A stretch of 64,000 nt of DNA, taken from contig NZ_KI911557.1 of NCBI RefSeq assembly GCF_000515215.1, positions 4,211,741 through 4,275,740 of the forward strand, in the 5' to 3' direction. The notes beneath the pieces were generated by a model. It saw only the letters and a program-made list of their open reading frames with translations. It had not been told where the DNA came from and searched no databases. The DNA is from Methylomonas sp. 11b (GTDB taxonomy: Bacteria; Pseudomonadota; Gammaproteobacteria; Methylococcales; Methylomonadaceae). Shown piece by piece: positions 45,619-53,067 of this stretch. Each line of letters begins with the position of its first letter. Positions within the stretch are counted from its first letter, which is position 1. The translations under genes were made by a program, and so were the position numbers.

Positions 45619-46746
45619 ATGAAAACACAAATTAAAAAAGCGTCAAAAACCTTATTTACGTTATCTACAATTTCCCTTCTACTTCAATCATGCACTGTTT
45701 TAGAATCAAAGCTCTCAAGGTTAGAATCGGGGACGATTCAATTATCAGACACAAATGAAAATTCAAGAGATTATTTTCTTCCTACAGGAAGACTGCGTGT
45801 TACAGTTGAGTTATTCTCTAGTGGCACAATGAATATAACTACTCAGACCAGCATTGAGGCAGACCCGAATTTAACCTATCTTTTATCTTATAAAGATAAC
45901 TGGTTTTTTAATGACAACATAAAGGTCTCTTTAAGCGATAAGGGGCTCTTGAACTCAGTATCGTTTACAGTTGAAGATAAAAGCCCAGAGATAATTTCTA
46001 ATTTAGCAGAAACAGCAAAAAACGCTATTAAGTTAGCGGCCATGGCTGGCGGAGCCGGTGCCGAAGAATTAGTTTTTAAGATCGATGAAACTATTAATCC
46101 AATAAAAAAAGATGAATTAGATAATATCAATAAGTCGTTAGAGGATGTTGGTTTAGTTATTAAGTTCGAAAAAGCCGGATGGTCAATAGGAGAAAGAACT
46201 GATCCCAGCAAGGACTTAACAGAAAACCCTTTGAAATATGACGGAATATTTTATCGCCAAAAACTGCCGTACAAACTAACGATTATTTCTAATCCAGATT
46301 TGCGTAATCAACAAAAATTCCTAAACCCCACAAAAGAATCAATAACTTCTTCAATTGTCTATTTACCAAATGAATCTCCCATTTTCGCATTAGATCTATC
46401 GCGATCAGCGTTTACAAAAAAACAATATACAGTAGCTTTTAACGAAGGCTCATTGAAAGAAGATGGCTGGGAGAAAGGAAGTCAACTTTTAGGTTTTTCA
46501 ACCATACCATTGACCCTTTCGCAAAAAGCGTTAGCCGTGCCGGCAGAATTGCTAACCATAAGAACCCAAAATCTTAACAGTGCATTAAATGAAGAGAAGC
46601 GCCCGCTAGAAGATCAAACGGCCATACTAAACGCACAGAAAACATTAATCGAAGCTCAAACTAGTCTTCTTTCAAAAAATGCTGAAATGTTAAAGGCAAA
46701 ACAGGAAATTTGCAGCCAAACTCCGAAACCGGCAGCATGCGAGTGA
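45619..46746 (+). CDS. lipoprotein of module A (paralogue of the one at 61114)
   Basis: The 375-residue product has a lipobox LLQSC with Cys25. Beta-rich regions follow (about 60-140 and 215-320). Between them lies a Gly/Ala-rich helix (NAIKLAAMAGGAGAEELV). The C-terminal helix ends in LLSKNAEMLKAKQEIC. The same order appears in the module B lipoprotein: lipobox, beta domain, Ala/Gly helix (HAAVIAGAGAGG), beta domain with YR..P(V/Y)K(L), and a final coiled coil. The two are distant paralogues. An envelope assembly or receptor role is possible. Confidence 0.7.
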   Translation: MKTQIKKASKTLFTLSTISLLLQSCTVLESKLSRLESGTIQLSDTNENSRDYFLPTGRLRVTVELFSSGTMNITTQTSIEADPNLTYLLSYKDNWFFNDNIKVSLSDKGLLNSVSFTVEDKSPEIISNLAETAKNAIKLAAMAGGAGAEELVFKIDETINPIKKDELDNINKSLEDVGLVIKFEKAGWSIGERTDPSKDLTENPLKYDGIFYRQKLPYKLTIISNPDLRNQQKFLNPTKESITSSIVYLPNESPIFALDLSRSAFTKKQYTVAFNEGSLKEDGWEKGSQLLGFSTIPLTLSQKALAVPAELLTIRTQNLNSALNEEKRPLEDQTAILNAQKTLIEAQTSLLSKNAEMLKAKQEICSQTPKPAACE

Positions 46747-46763
46747 AGCGTTAGGAAATATAT

Positions 46764-47339
46764 ATGAGTACTCAGGCCCACGCTATGTCAAACTCACTCG
46801 AACAAGTCCCAATCATTAAGCTTTTGGCGATTAATAGCATAGAACAGACGCAAAGCCAATGGTGCTGGGCAGCCTGTGGTGCAATGGTAGCTGAATATCT
46901 ACTGAAAAAGAAAGTTGATCAGTGTACTGTAGCAAATATATATATAAAAAAGTTCCTCGCCCCTTCTTTCAGTGGTGACGCATGCTTGAATCCTAGCAAT
47001 TGCAATCTACCCTGCCAAATAGATTTTCTATCTGGTGTGTATAAGTTAGTAAATATATCGAGTAGACTTATTCCACGCCCATTATCTCCAAACGAGATAT
47101 ATCGAGAGTTGTATGACTACAATCGCCCCATTATTGCGATGATTCAGTATAATAATGGGGCGGGGCACATGTTGCTGTTAAGTGGGGTTCACATTCAAAA
47201 TACTCAGGATGATATAGGTATTTATGTAATAGATAGCAGGCCAAATTACTCTGATGGGTGGATACCTTATTCAGCACTAAAGTCTGCGTGGGGATACGGA
47301 TCTTGGATTTACTCATGGGCGGAATTAGAAGGGGCTTAG
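46764..47339 (+). CDS. papain-like cysteine peptidase (WCWAA type) of module A
   Basis: The 191-residue protein has the papain-like C39/C70 pattern. Gln before SQWCWAACGAMVAEYL carries Cys34, the nucleophile. His135 is in GAGHMLLLSG and Asp157 in VIDSRP. There is no clear signal peptide, so it may act in the cytoplasm or be exported by another route. Relatives cleave Gly-Gly leaders, activate toxins or process precursor proteins. It is 17 bases after the lipoprotein gene and 5 bases before the next gene. The paralogue in module B has the same three residues. Confidence 0.85.
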   Translation: MSTQAHAMSNSLEQVPIIKLLAINSIEQTQSQWCWAACGAMVAEYLLKKKVDQCTVANIYIKKFLAPSFSGDACLNPSNCNLPCQIDFLSGVYKLVNISSRLIPRPLSPNEIYRELYDYNRPIIAMIQYNNGAGHMLLLSGVHIQNTQDDIGIYVIDSRPNYSDGWIPYSALKSAWGYGSWIYSWAELEGA

Positions 47340-47343
47340 ATTT

Positions 47344-47991
47344 ATGCTTAAATTCGATGATTTGCCAGATAATTCAGTTAAAACAATTTCTAATTTATTA
47401 AATAAATCCCTAATAACACTGCCATTTAACGACGCTTTACCACAAAACGCGATAAGCCTTTGTGAATCTTTAAAAATAATAGAGCTTCCTTATAATATAC
47501 AGTCGAGAAAAATCGAAAATCCAATATTTAACGGCTTCTGGATTCATTTATTAAAAGATTCAGAGGGCTACATTGGACACGCAATTTCAACTCCAACTGG
47601 AGGAGACGAAACTTCATGGAAGCTACAAGGGATTTTCAAAGGAAAAACAGCCACCAGCATCTCAAAATCACTTAATTGCCAAGAAACAAATGTAGATGGA
47701 GTCGTTAGGTTTTTGCTGTTACCAGAACATCACGGCTATGCATTAGTTATTTATTATGATGAATCAAAATACGTTACAGGTTTAACGTTACCGCATTGTA
47801 ATAATATTGATCAAAAAACAATTTATCAATGGGATGATTTTATTGACATAATAACAGACCATCCAGTTATATGCGACATAGGTTCAATAGAAATCCCTGT
47901 CGCAGCCCTAAACACATATAATGAAGACTATAAAATTTATCTCTATTTCGTGGCTTTTATAGTACTAGCATTTTTCATTTTATTTCATTAG
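47344..47991 (+). CDS. unknown protein with C-terminal membrane helix (module A)
   Basis: The 215-residue product has a soluble N-terminal part with alternating strands. It includes FWIHLLKDSEGYIGHAIS and VRFLLLPEHHGYALVIYYDES, then QWDDFIDII, and a C-terminal membrane helix (YLYFVAFIVLAFFILF). The order of blocks resembles the 190-residue protein after the module B peptidase (MLVMLDDQPVALIDCD, LPDCAKSCLWISHTAKG, TWSEFVASA), which lacks the membrane helix. I suggest a peptidase inhibitor, chaperone or adaptor; evidence is positional. Confidence 0.65.
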   Translation: MLKFDDLPDNSVKTISNLLNKSLITLPFNDALPQNAISLCESLKIIELPYNIQSRKIENPIFNGFWIHLLKDSEGYIGHAISTPTGGDETSWKLQGIFKGKTATSISKSLNCQETNVDGVVRFLLLPEHHGYALVIYYDESKYVTGLTLPHCNNIDQKTIYQWDDFIDIITDHPVICDIGSIEIPVAALNTYNEDYKIYLYFVAFIVLAFFILFH

Positions 47992-48247
47992 TAAAACAAC
48001 AAAATACGATTCACTTGAAAAACATGACCTAGAACTAATCGAGTAAATGGTCAAGGCTAGCTTGCAATGAAGCACTTAAGCGCTTAGCAACAAATCGATA
48101 GGTGTCTTTTGCTCCTAATTGTCGATAGCAGGAAGGCTAGGCGGAAAGCAATGCATCCAAAGTTTTTGCTAGGCGCTTATAACTACTGTCAGGCAGCTAT
48201 TCATTCAAGTCCGGTCACTGACGAGAGAAAACCAGCAGTCCGCAATT

Positions 48248-48290
48248 GGCCGAACTTGCTCTGTCAGAATTCAAGGAGCAAAACCGACTC
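48248..48290 (-). repeat. dispersed repeat family, copy 2 (inverted)
   Basis: Read on the minus strand it starts GTCGGTTTTGCTCC and continues CAGAGCAAGTTCGGCCAATT. It matches the copies at 23776, 52559 and 62803 over 25-45 bases. It lies in the gene-free stretch 47992-48525. Confidence 0.55.
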
Positions 48291-48525
48291 ATTGCGGTTT
48301 ATCGATCAGTTCGTTCCAATGGCGGTATTACGTCCATTACTCACCACTATTACATGTTGAAGCAGATGAGTGTTGGCGTTACGCAAGTCATTGTTATGCT
48401 ATCGTTGAAGTCAGCAACCTCTAAAAAGATCATTTTTCACAAACCTATGCTATCGAAGTCTGAATGGCCTTGGACCTCTTGAGTGCTTAAAGCGCTAAGA
48501 ACTGTGATGCTGCAATTCAAAAGCA

Positions 48526-48556
48526 TTGTGCGTATAAACACATAAACGCATATAAT
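48526..48556 (+). promoter_or_regulatory. promoter with overlapping operator for the RHH-PIN pair
   Basis: A perfect TATAAT (-10) at 48551 follows a TTGTGC-type -35 at 48526. Between them, TGCGT and ACGCA (48529-48550) form an inverted repeat suited to the RHH antitoxin. This is the layout expected for an autoregulated toxin-antitoxin operon. Confidence 0.5.
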
Positions 48557-48593
48557 CAGCTTGTTGCTCTAAACTAAACATGAGGTGCTTACA

Positions 48594-48821
48594 ATGAACA
48601 GAGTCCGATGGTCAGTTGTCGTTCCTGAATCTACTGATATTGCGCTAAGAACCTATCTTGCTGGAACAGGGATGAAAAAAGGGGATATTTCCAACTTTGT
48701 TGATGAAGCTGTCCAGTTGCATTTAGCAGACCTAGTGACGGAAAAGGTGAAAAGTCGCAACAAACAATTTGATCAGAACGAGATTCTCTCTTCTATCGAC
48801 GAAGCTCTTGCTGCTCACTGA
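48594..48821 (+). CDS. RHH-domain antitoxin
   Basis: The 75-residue product begins MNRVRWSVVVPESTDIALRT, a strand then helix-helix of the ribbon-helix-helix class, with GDISNFVDEAVQLHL as the second helix. A variable C-terminal arm follows, typically the toxin-binding part. The start at 48594 has GAGG upstream. It ends 5 bases before a PIN-domain toxin gene. The operon probably autorepresses via the inverted repeat upstream. Confidence 0.85.
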   Translation: MNRVRWSVVVPESTDIALRTYLAGTGMKKGDISNFVDEAVQLHLADLVTEKVKSRNKQFDQNEILSSIDEALAAH

Positions 48822-48826
48822 TCTGA

Positions 48827-49243
48827 ATGCGAGTCGTATTAGACACTGGCATCTTGATTGCTGCGCTTATCACTACCGAAACCCCGCCGGATAAAATCTA
48901 CAGAGCTTGGAAAAAGAAGCGGTTTGAACTAGTGACATCCGAATGGCAACTTGAAGAGTTTCGTCGTGTCAGTCGCTATCCAAAACTCAAAAAATTTATC
49001 AACCCTGCTGAAGCGGGGCAGATGATAAACGGAATCAAGCTTAATGCTTTCGTTTACCAATCGCTCCCAGCAGTCGATCTATGCAAAGACCCTGACGACA
49101 ATCCGATATTAGCTATTGCTTTGGAATGCAAAGCTGACTTTCTTGTTACTGGAGATAAGCGGGATTTGCTTTCAATGCAGCGAGTTGGTGTTACCCCCAT
49201 TATCAATGCAGCGAGTTTTCTCGCGGTACTTGATAGAAATTAA
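48827..49243 (+). CDS. PIN-domain toxin (ribonuclease)
   Basis: The 138-residue product has the PIN_3 (PF13470) pattern: first acidic residue in RVVLDTGILIAAL, Glu in EWQLEEFRRV, Asp-Asp in CKDPDDNPILAIAL and Asp in FLVTGDKRDLL. These bind metal ions for RNA cleavage. It follows its antitoxin by 5 bases. A 71-residue protein follows 11 bases later. Confidence 0.9.
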   Translation: MRVVLDTGILIAALITTETPPDKIYRAWKKKRFELVTSEWQLEEFRRVSRYPKLKKFINPAEAGQMINGIKLNAFVYQSLPAVDLCKDPDDNPILAIALECKADFLVTGDKRDLLSMQRVGVTPIINAASFLAVLDRN

Positions 49244-49254
49244 CGAAAAGCAAT

Positions 49255-49470
49255 ATGAGCGACATCACCGACACTAAACCAGAGCCAATTTCAGCAAAAC
49301 CGAATTGGCATTACGACTCGTATTTTCTAGCGCAACTTGAACGTCTCAATCTTCGTAAGTTTGAAGCTCCTTCCAAAAAGCAACCTAAGGTCACTATCAA
49401 ACAGGACAAACAAGATGGCGAAACGTTGATCGAGAAAAGTTTCGAAAGTGACGAAGACAACGAAAGCTAG
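49255..49470 (+). CDS. small hypothetical protein downstream of the PIN toxin
   Basis: The 71-residue product starts MSDITDTKPEPISAKPNWHY and is rich in Lys and Glu, with an acidic tail (ESDEDNES). The short gap to the toxin gene suggests co-transcription. It might be a third component of the toxin-antitoxin unit, but no domain is visible. It overlaps the convergent broken gene by 4 bases. Confidence 0.5.
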   Translation: MSDITDTKPEPISAKPNWHYDSYFLAQLERLNLRKFEAPSKKQPKVTIKQDKQDGETLIEKSFESDEDNES

Positions 49471-49919
49471 CCTAACTTATTCCCATGATCTTTACGCACC
49501 CAGCCTTGTTCAAATAATATCGAATCAAGGCTATCTTTAAAACGTTTTCTCCTAGACTGTGTCGTCTGGGCTACTGTTTCCGGAATAATTTTACTAATCG
49601 TTAGAACGACACTCTCTTGATTGTTATCCCAGTTGAGCGACGGATGTTCGAGACCATTTAAGATAGCATTAGCAATCTCCGTTGCTTTTGCTTTGACATC
49701 CATTCTAGGTGCCATTTTTGTAAGCTGTCGACGTCCGACCTTCACGATTTGAGCAGTGCCTTCATCTATATCGATTTCCCAGTGGTGAACATCGGCTCTG
49801 CTAGAACCATTGGCTGTAGCTCCATGTCGCTCGAGTTCAAAATGCAATATCGGCGGAGTCCAGCGTAAATTTTCTGCGCGATAAATTTTATCCGAATGCG
49901 TATTATGCTCATTACTGCC
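49467..49919 (-). pseudogene. 5'-truncated conserved hypothetical gene
   Basis: The frame stays open to the junction near 49920 and reads HSDKIYRAENLRWTPP then ILHFELERHGATANGSSRADV, a conserved-looking family of small proteins whose N-terminus is missing. The only start codon inside is a TTG at 49847. The junction abuts the end of an hsdR fragment, so a deletion has joined two broken genes. Confidence 0.55.
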
Positions 49920-49921
49920 AC

Positions 49922-50800
49922 TTAGGTGTCGATGTTCATATTCAGCATCAAGGCATCGAGCTGGCTGCGCAATTGCAAGCGATCCACCACAATCATGATC
50001 TTGTCGTAGACATACACATCGCGCTCGATGAAGTTGTAATACAGGATTTCCTTCTCGATGAACGGCTTGCCGTAATGGGCGGTAAACAGCTCCTTGAATT
50101 TGTCCTTTTTGTCGACATCGGGATTAACCAAGGGATAAGGCTTGAACACCTTCATCACCCGTTTTTCGGCCTCTTCGCGGTCAAACTTGCCCTGGCGGCA
50201 GGTTTCCAGAATGTCGTCGAAAAAGTCCGAGATATTGCGAATCACGTAGGTGTCTTTAATATCGGTGGTGCTGATGTGAATGGCTTTTTCAAACACTTTC
50301 AGAAAATCGCGGCGGACGGCTTCCTTGTCCTTCTCGCTGAGCATGGCGTTGGCGTCCACATACGTGTAATAGGCTTTCACCGCCTCGAAATAATCCTTGA
50401 TGACCTTGCCACGGCCATTCTTGCTGGCGTTCTGGTTGGTGTAGTTGGATTTCAGCTCGCTGTAGCCCAGATAAATACCGTTAACGAAGAAGGCCAAATC
50501 CGGCCGGAAGGAATAGAACAGTTGGTCCTGACAGCGGTATTTGTAGGGCAATTCCTGCACCACCGAAAAAATGTTCTGCTCGAACAAGGCATTGTCATGA
50601 ATCACGCTGTCGCCGGTGTAGAACAAGTGCAGTTTGATGCCCTGCAAAGCCACGGATTTGTTGGCGTTCAGGAACAAGGCCTTGTTGCGGCTGCTGCCGC
50701 AGCGTTCCTGGATCAGCTCGATCAAATCGGCCAGCAACTGTTTTGGTTGCCGCCGTATTTTCTCAGCAAGGCCTCGTAGGGCTTTTGGTTCAGTTCAGAG
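49922..50800 (-). pseudogene. hsdR: type I restriction endonuclease (HsdR) N-terminal fragment
   Basis: The readable frame (50737-49922, 271 codons) carries the HsdR nuclease domain, with FRPDLAFFVNGIYLGYSELKS as the PD-(D/E)XK core, and ends at DRLQLRSQLDALMLNMNID just before the helicase would begin. Further upstream the reading frame shifts by one base (NQKPYEALLRKYGGNQ is in another frame). The gene is truncated at both ends and next to an IS3 remnant. The active-site residues survive, but the protein is not functional as HsdR. Confidence 0.8.
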
Positions 50801-50858
50801 GTGGCCCCAAACCTTTAAACAGCAATTCCCAAAATTAAAGTGAAATCCCTGCTGTTGG

Positions 50859-51077
50859 TTAGGCTGCCATTTTGACCGGTGGCAGCAAATCGGTATAGGC
50901 CTGATGAGGCTTTTTTCGGTTCAAGCTGGAATGGGGTCGCTTGTGGTTATACCACTCGAAATAATCCAGAATCGAGGCTCTGGCTTGGCCGACGGAATCG
51001 TACGCATGTAGGTAAAACGCTACCTCGACTGATCCCCAACAGGTGCGCTTGCTGGCCAATCGACAGTTTGGATTCAC
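50859..51077 (-). pseudogene. IS3 transposase OrfB, internal deletion
   Basis: The N-terminal IDRESKLSIGQQAHLLGIS segment is followed directly, with a frame change near 51020, by the C-terminal DYFEWYNHKRPHSSLNRKKP. The whole DDE catalytic centre (about 200 residues) except the final part is gone. Confidence 0.85.
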
Positions 51078-51083
51078 GGTCTA

Positions 51084-51401
51084 TCATCGTTTTGCGCTCA
51101 GCAATCCCGCCTTGGTGAGCGCGTTCCCTAAAAAATCGTTTTCCAAGGTCAGTTGGCCGATTTTCGCATGCAGGGCTAGCAGGTCGACTGGCGGTGATTC
51201 GGGCTCCGCGGGTTTCCCAAACACCTCGGCAGCCCGTTCGGTCAGCTGTTTCTTCCAGTCGACAATCTGGTTTTGATGAATCTCAAACTCCTGGGTCAAC
51301 TGCGCCAGGGTTTTATCACCCGTCAAAGCGGCCAAGGCGACTTTGGCCTTGAAGGCCGGCGAATGTTTTCTTCTCGGTTTTTTGGACATCTTCTGCTCCA
51401 T
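51084..51401 (-). CDS. IS3-family transposase OrfA
   Basis: The 105-residue product has the helix-turn-helix of IS3 OrfA (KHSPAFKAKVALAALTGDKT and TQEFEIHQNQIVDWKKQL). It ends in a leucine-rich helix for binding OrfB (LLALHAKIGQLTLENDFLGNAL). It appears intact. Without OrfB it cannot transpose the element, although it could compete for the ends. Confidence 0.9.
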   Translation of the reverse strand: MEQKMSKKPRRKHSPAFKAKVALAALTGDKTLAQLTQEFEIHQNQIVDWKKQLTERAAEVFGKPAEPESPPVDLLALHAKIGQLTLENDFLGNALTKAGLLSAKR

Positions 51402-51487
51402 TGTTTTGTCCTTACGGACGTTCAAAAGTAGCAGGGATTTTCACTTAACCGGCTGTTCAATTTTTCGGGGCCAGCTCTATCCATAGC

Positions 51488-51568
51488 GAATCGTTGCCCT
51501 TAGACAGCTGGCACGCTGCCGAAGCAGCCGCCCAGCATTGCGATGTATTGATGAGCATTGGCACATCA
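51488..51568 (+). pseudogene. isolated fragment of a sirtuin gene
   Basis: The plus strand reads ESLPLDSWHAAEAAAQHCDV and continues LMSIGTS, as in the cobB gene at 24770. The DNA matches for about 80 bases with scattered changes, so it is a diverged copy from another sirtuin gene. It directly follows the right end of the IS3 remnant. The rest of 51569-51830 holds no gene. Confidence 0.8.
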
Positions 51569-51830
51569 TTGGCGCACATACGCATGGACTTGCATTTGGT
51601 AGTTTAGATATTGACCTCAGCAACAATCGCAGCAACAGTAATACCAACGCAGAGACGACTATAGGAACGACTAAACTAGGCTCAGGTTCCAGGGCTATCA
51701 GGGTTTGTTTGCTAGTTCATTTGTGCTAGACACAAATACCCATTGCACCTAAAGCAGACACCGAGAATCTTAGCTAGACTTAGGTTAAATCGAGCAGTAG
51801 ACCGCCTTACATTCCAAATTCGAGGCCAAA

Positions 51831-52457
51831 ATGCATCATTTAAAGGTGGGCTTCCAGTGGGCCGATCAAATTGCACAGATCCGAAACGCGCATTCCGATG
51901 AAACGGGACTTATCCGATTCGATAACACCTTCTATCGTATTTGCAAGAAGTCGTCGCAATTATTCAGAATTTTACTTTCTGCAGGGGAAAACACGGGGAC
52001 GCCGCCACTCCAACTTGAGGTAAACGAGAAGGATTTTTATATCAACGAAGTAGCCACCGCTAACATGGAACGTTATGCTTCGACCTTCAGGGCCGCCAAA
52101 GTTAGTGCTGGATCACTGAATAGTGCTATTCAAGACTTGGCCAAATGTCAGGCTCGTGGCGATAACGTCTTTTTCCTAAGGTCATTGATTGTATTTTGCG
52201 TTGCAGAGTCGATTCGAAATGATCAATTTGCTACGATACTTGGCCAATGTTTCCGTGCAGGTCAAATGTATATTGGTGGAGTTGAAAACGCCTTATCCAT
52301 TGCACCTTGGTGGGATTTAAGTCACCAATGGGGGAAAACAAGTGATGCGATACATCAACTAAACACTTTAAAACATCAGCATGTAGACATTCGAAGAATT
52401 CCGCCCCAGTTGCATGAGTGTGCAAAAACGATACGAGTATTAAAGGCGAAAAACTAA
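51831..52457 (+). CDS. candidate ribosome-inactivating protein (rRNA N-glycosidase fold)
   Basis: The 208-residue product shows RIP-family features in order. A strand LQLEVNEKDFYINEV carries Tyr70 where the first active-site Tyr lies. A helix GSLNSAIQDLAKC follows, then RSLIVFCVAESIRNDQF, whose Glu126-x2-Arg129 matches the catalytic E-x-x-R of ricin A and Shiga A chains. Finally DLSHQWGKTSDAIHQ carries Trp167 as in 'WG.LS.AI'. A second Tyr may be Tyr82. No signal peptide is seen, so any activity would be intracellular or delivered by an unknown route. The resemblance is by eye and needs profile or fold confirmation. No antitoxin is obvious next to it. Confidence 0.55.
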   Translation: MHHLKVGFQWADQIAQIRNAHSDETGLIRFDNTFYRICKKSSQLFRILLSAGENTGTPPLQLEVNEKDFYINEVATANMERYASTFRAAKVSAGSLNSAIQDLAKCQARGDNVFFLRSLIVFCVAESIRNDQFATILGQCFRAGQMYIGGVENALSIAPWWDLSHQWGKTSDAIHQLNTLKHQHVDIRRIPPQLHECAKTIRVLKAKN

Positions 52458-52512
52458 CAACCCGCAGATGATGGAGACGGTAAGCGCTTGATTTTTTCAA
52501 TGAGTAAATCGA

Positions 52513-52548
52513 GGATTAAATAACCCAAAGCAATGGGTTATTTAATCC
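52513..52548. other. perfect 15-bp hairpin after the RIP-like gene
   Basis: GGATTAAATAACCCA is followed by a 6-base loop and its exact inverse. It lies 55 bases after the RIP-like gene. There is no T-run, so it may be a transcript-end hairpin or a small recombination site. The gap 52458-53067 contains otherwise only a dispersed repeat and a short palindromic motif. Confidence 0.5.
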
Positions 52549-52558
52549 TAAACATTTT

Positions 52559-52591
52559 GGCCTGTCAGAGCAAGTTCGGCCATCAGGAGAC
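52559..52591 (+). repeat. dispersed repeat family, copy 3
   Basis: CCTGTCAGAGCAAGTTCGGC followed by CATCAGGAGAC. Same orientation as copy 1. Confidence 0.55.
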
Positions 52592-52760
52592 ACTCGCTCA
52601 AAATCTCTTAATGGCACTTACTCAACTCTAAGCTGACGGTCATATTGCTTGTAGATCATCTTTGATCAACTGATCTCTCTCTGAAAAAATAACATGCAAG
52701 CACTATAAATTTAGAAATTCATCGAGCCAACTAGTAATTGCTGTCTGAAAATTAATTTCA

Positions 52761-52783
52761 ATCCAGTACTTTTGTACTAGTAC
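52761..52783 (+). repeat. short palindromic motif, left copy flanking the module B operon
   Basis: The core AGTACTTTTGTACT is a small hairpin-forming palindrome. An inverted 23-base copy with one change is at 59647, on the other side of the coiled-coil-to-LodB genes. Confidence 0.5.
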
Positions 52784-53067
52784 ATTTGAAAGGTTGACAC
52801 AAAGTATCGATGGCCTGTATTTTCATTTACTAGCCGATGTTTTAAGCATATCAAACTTAAAACTCGACTGACTCTGCAATCCAAAATTCATTCTCTAATT
52901 GTTGTGAATCTTTTTTAGGAAAAGTAATGCCGATTACTAACTCACTTGATTTTCCTGCAGACATTAAGCTTACAGATCTTTTTTACTCCGGGAGGAAATT
53001 GTAGTGAAGTAAGTCACGTGGTTTGTTATTCAAAGGGTACTAAAATCAACTTCTGGAGCATATCCCT

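Larger units (their letters stand above)
50835..51448 (-). mobile_element. IS3-family element with large internal deletion
   Basis: The ends are inverted repeats beginning TTAAAGTGAAATCCCTGCT (left) and TTAAGTGAAAATCCCTGCT (right, reversed). Inside lie a complete orfA and only the two ends of orfB. At 614 bp it is about half the length of a normal IS3 member. It separates the hsdR fragment from a sirtuin fragment and probably caused the surrounding rearrangements. Confidence 0.85.

Noticed and set aside
48066..48500. Integron attC sites around the RHH-PIN pair
   Set aside because: AGCACTTAAGCGCT-like palindromes occur on both sides, but no RYYYAAC/GTTRRRY ends or integron integrase are seen.
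49973..50779. Long plus-strand ORF (268 aa)
   Set aside because: It is antisense to the clear HsdR nuclease-domain fragment and has no recognisable motif.
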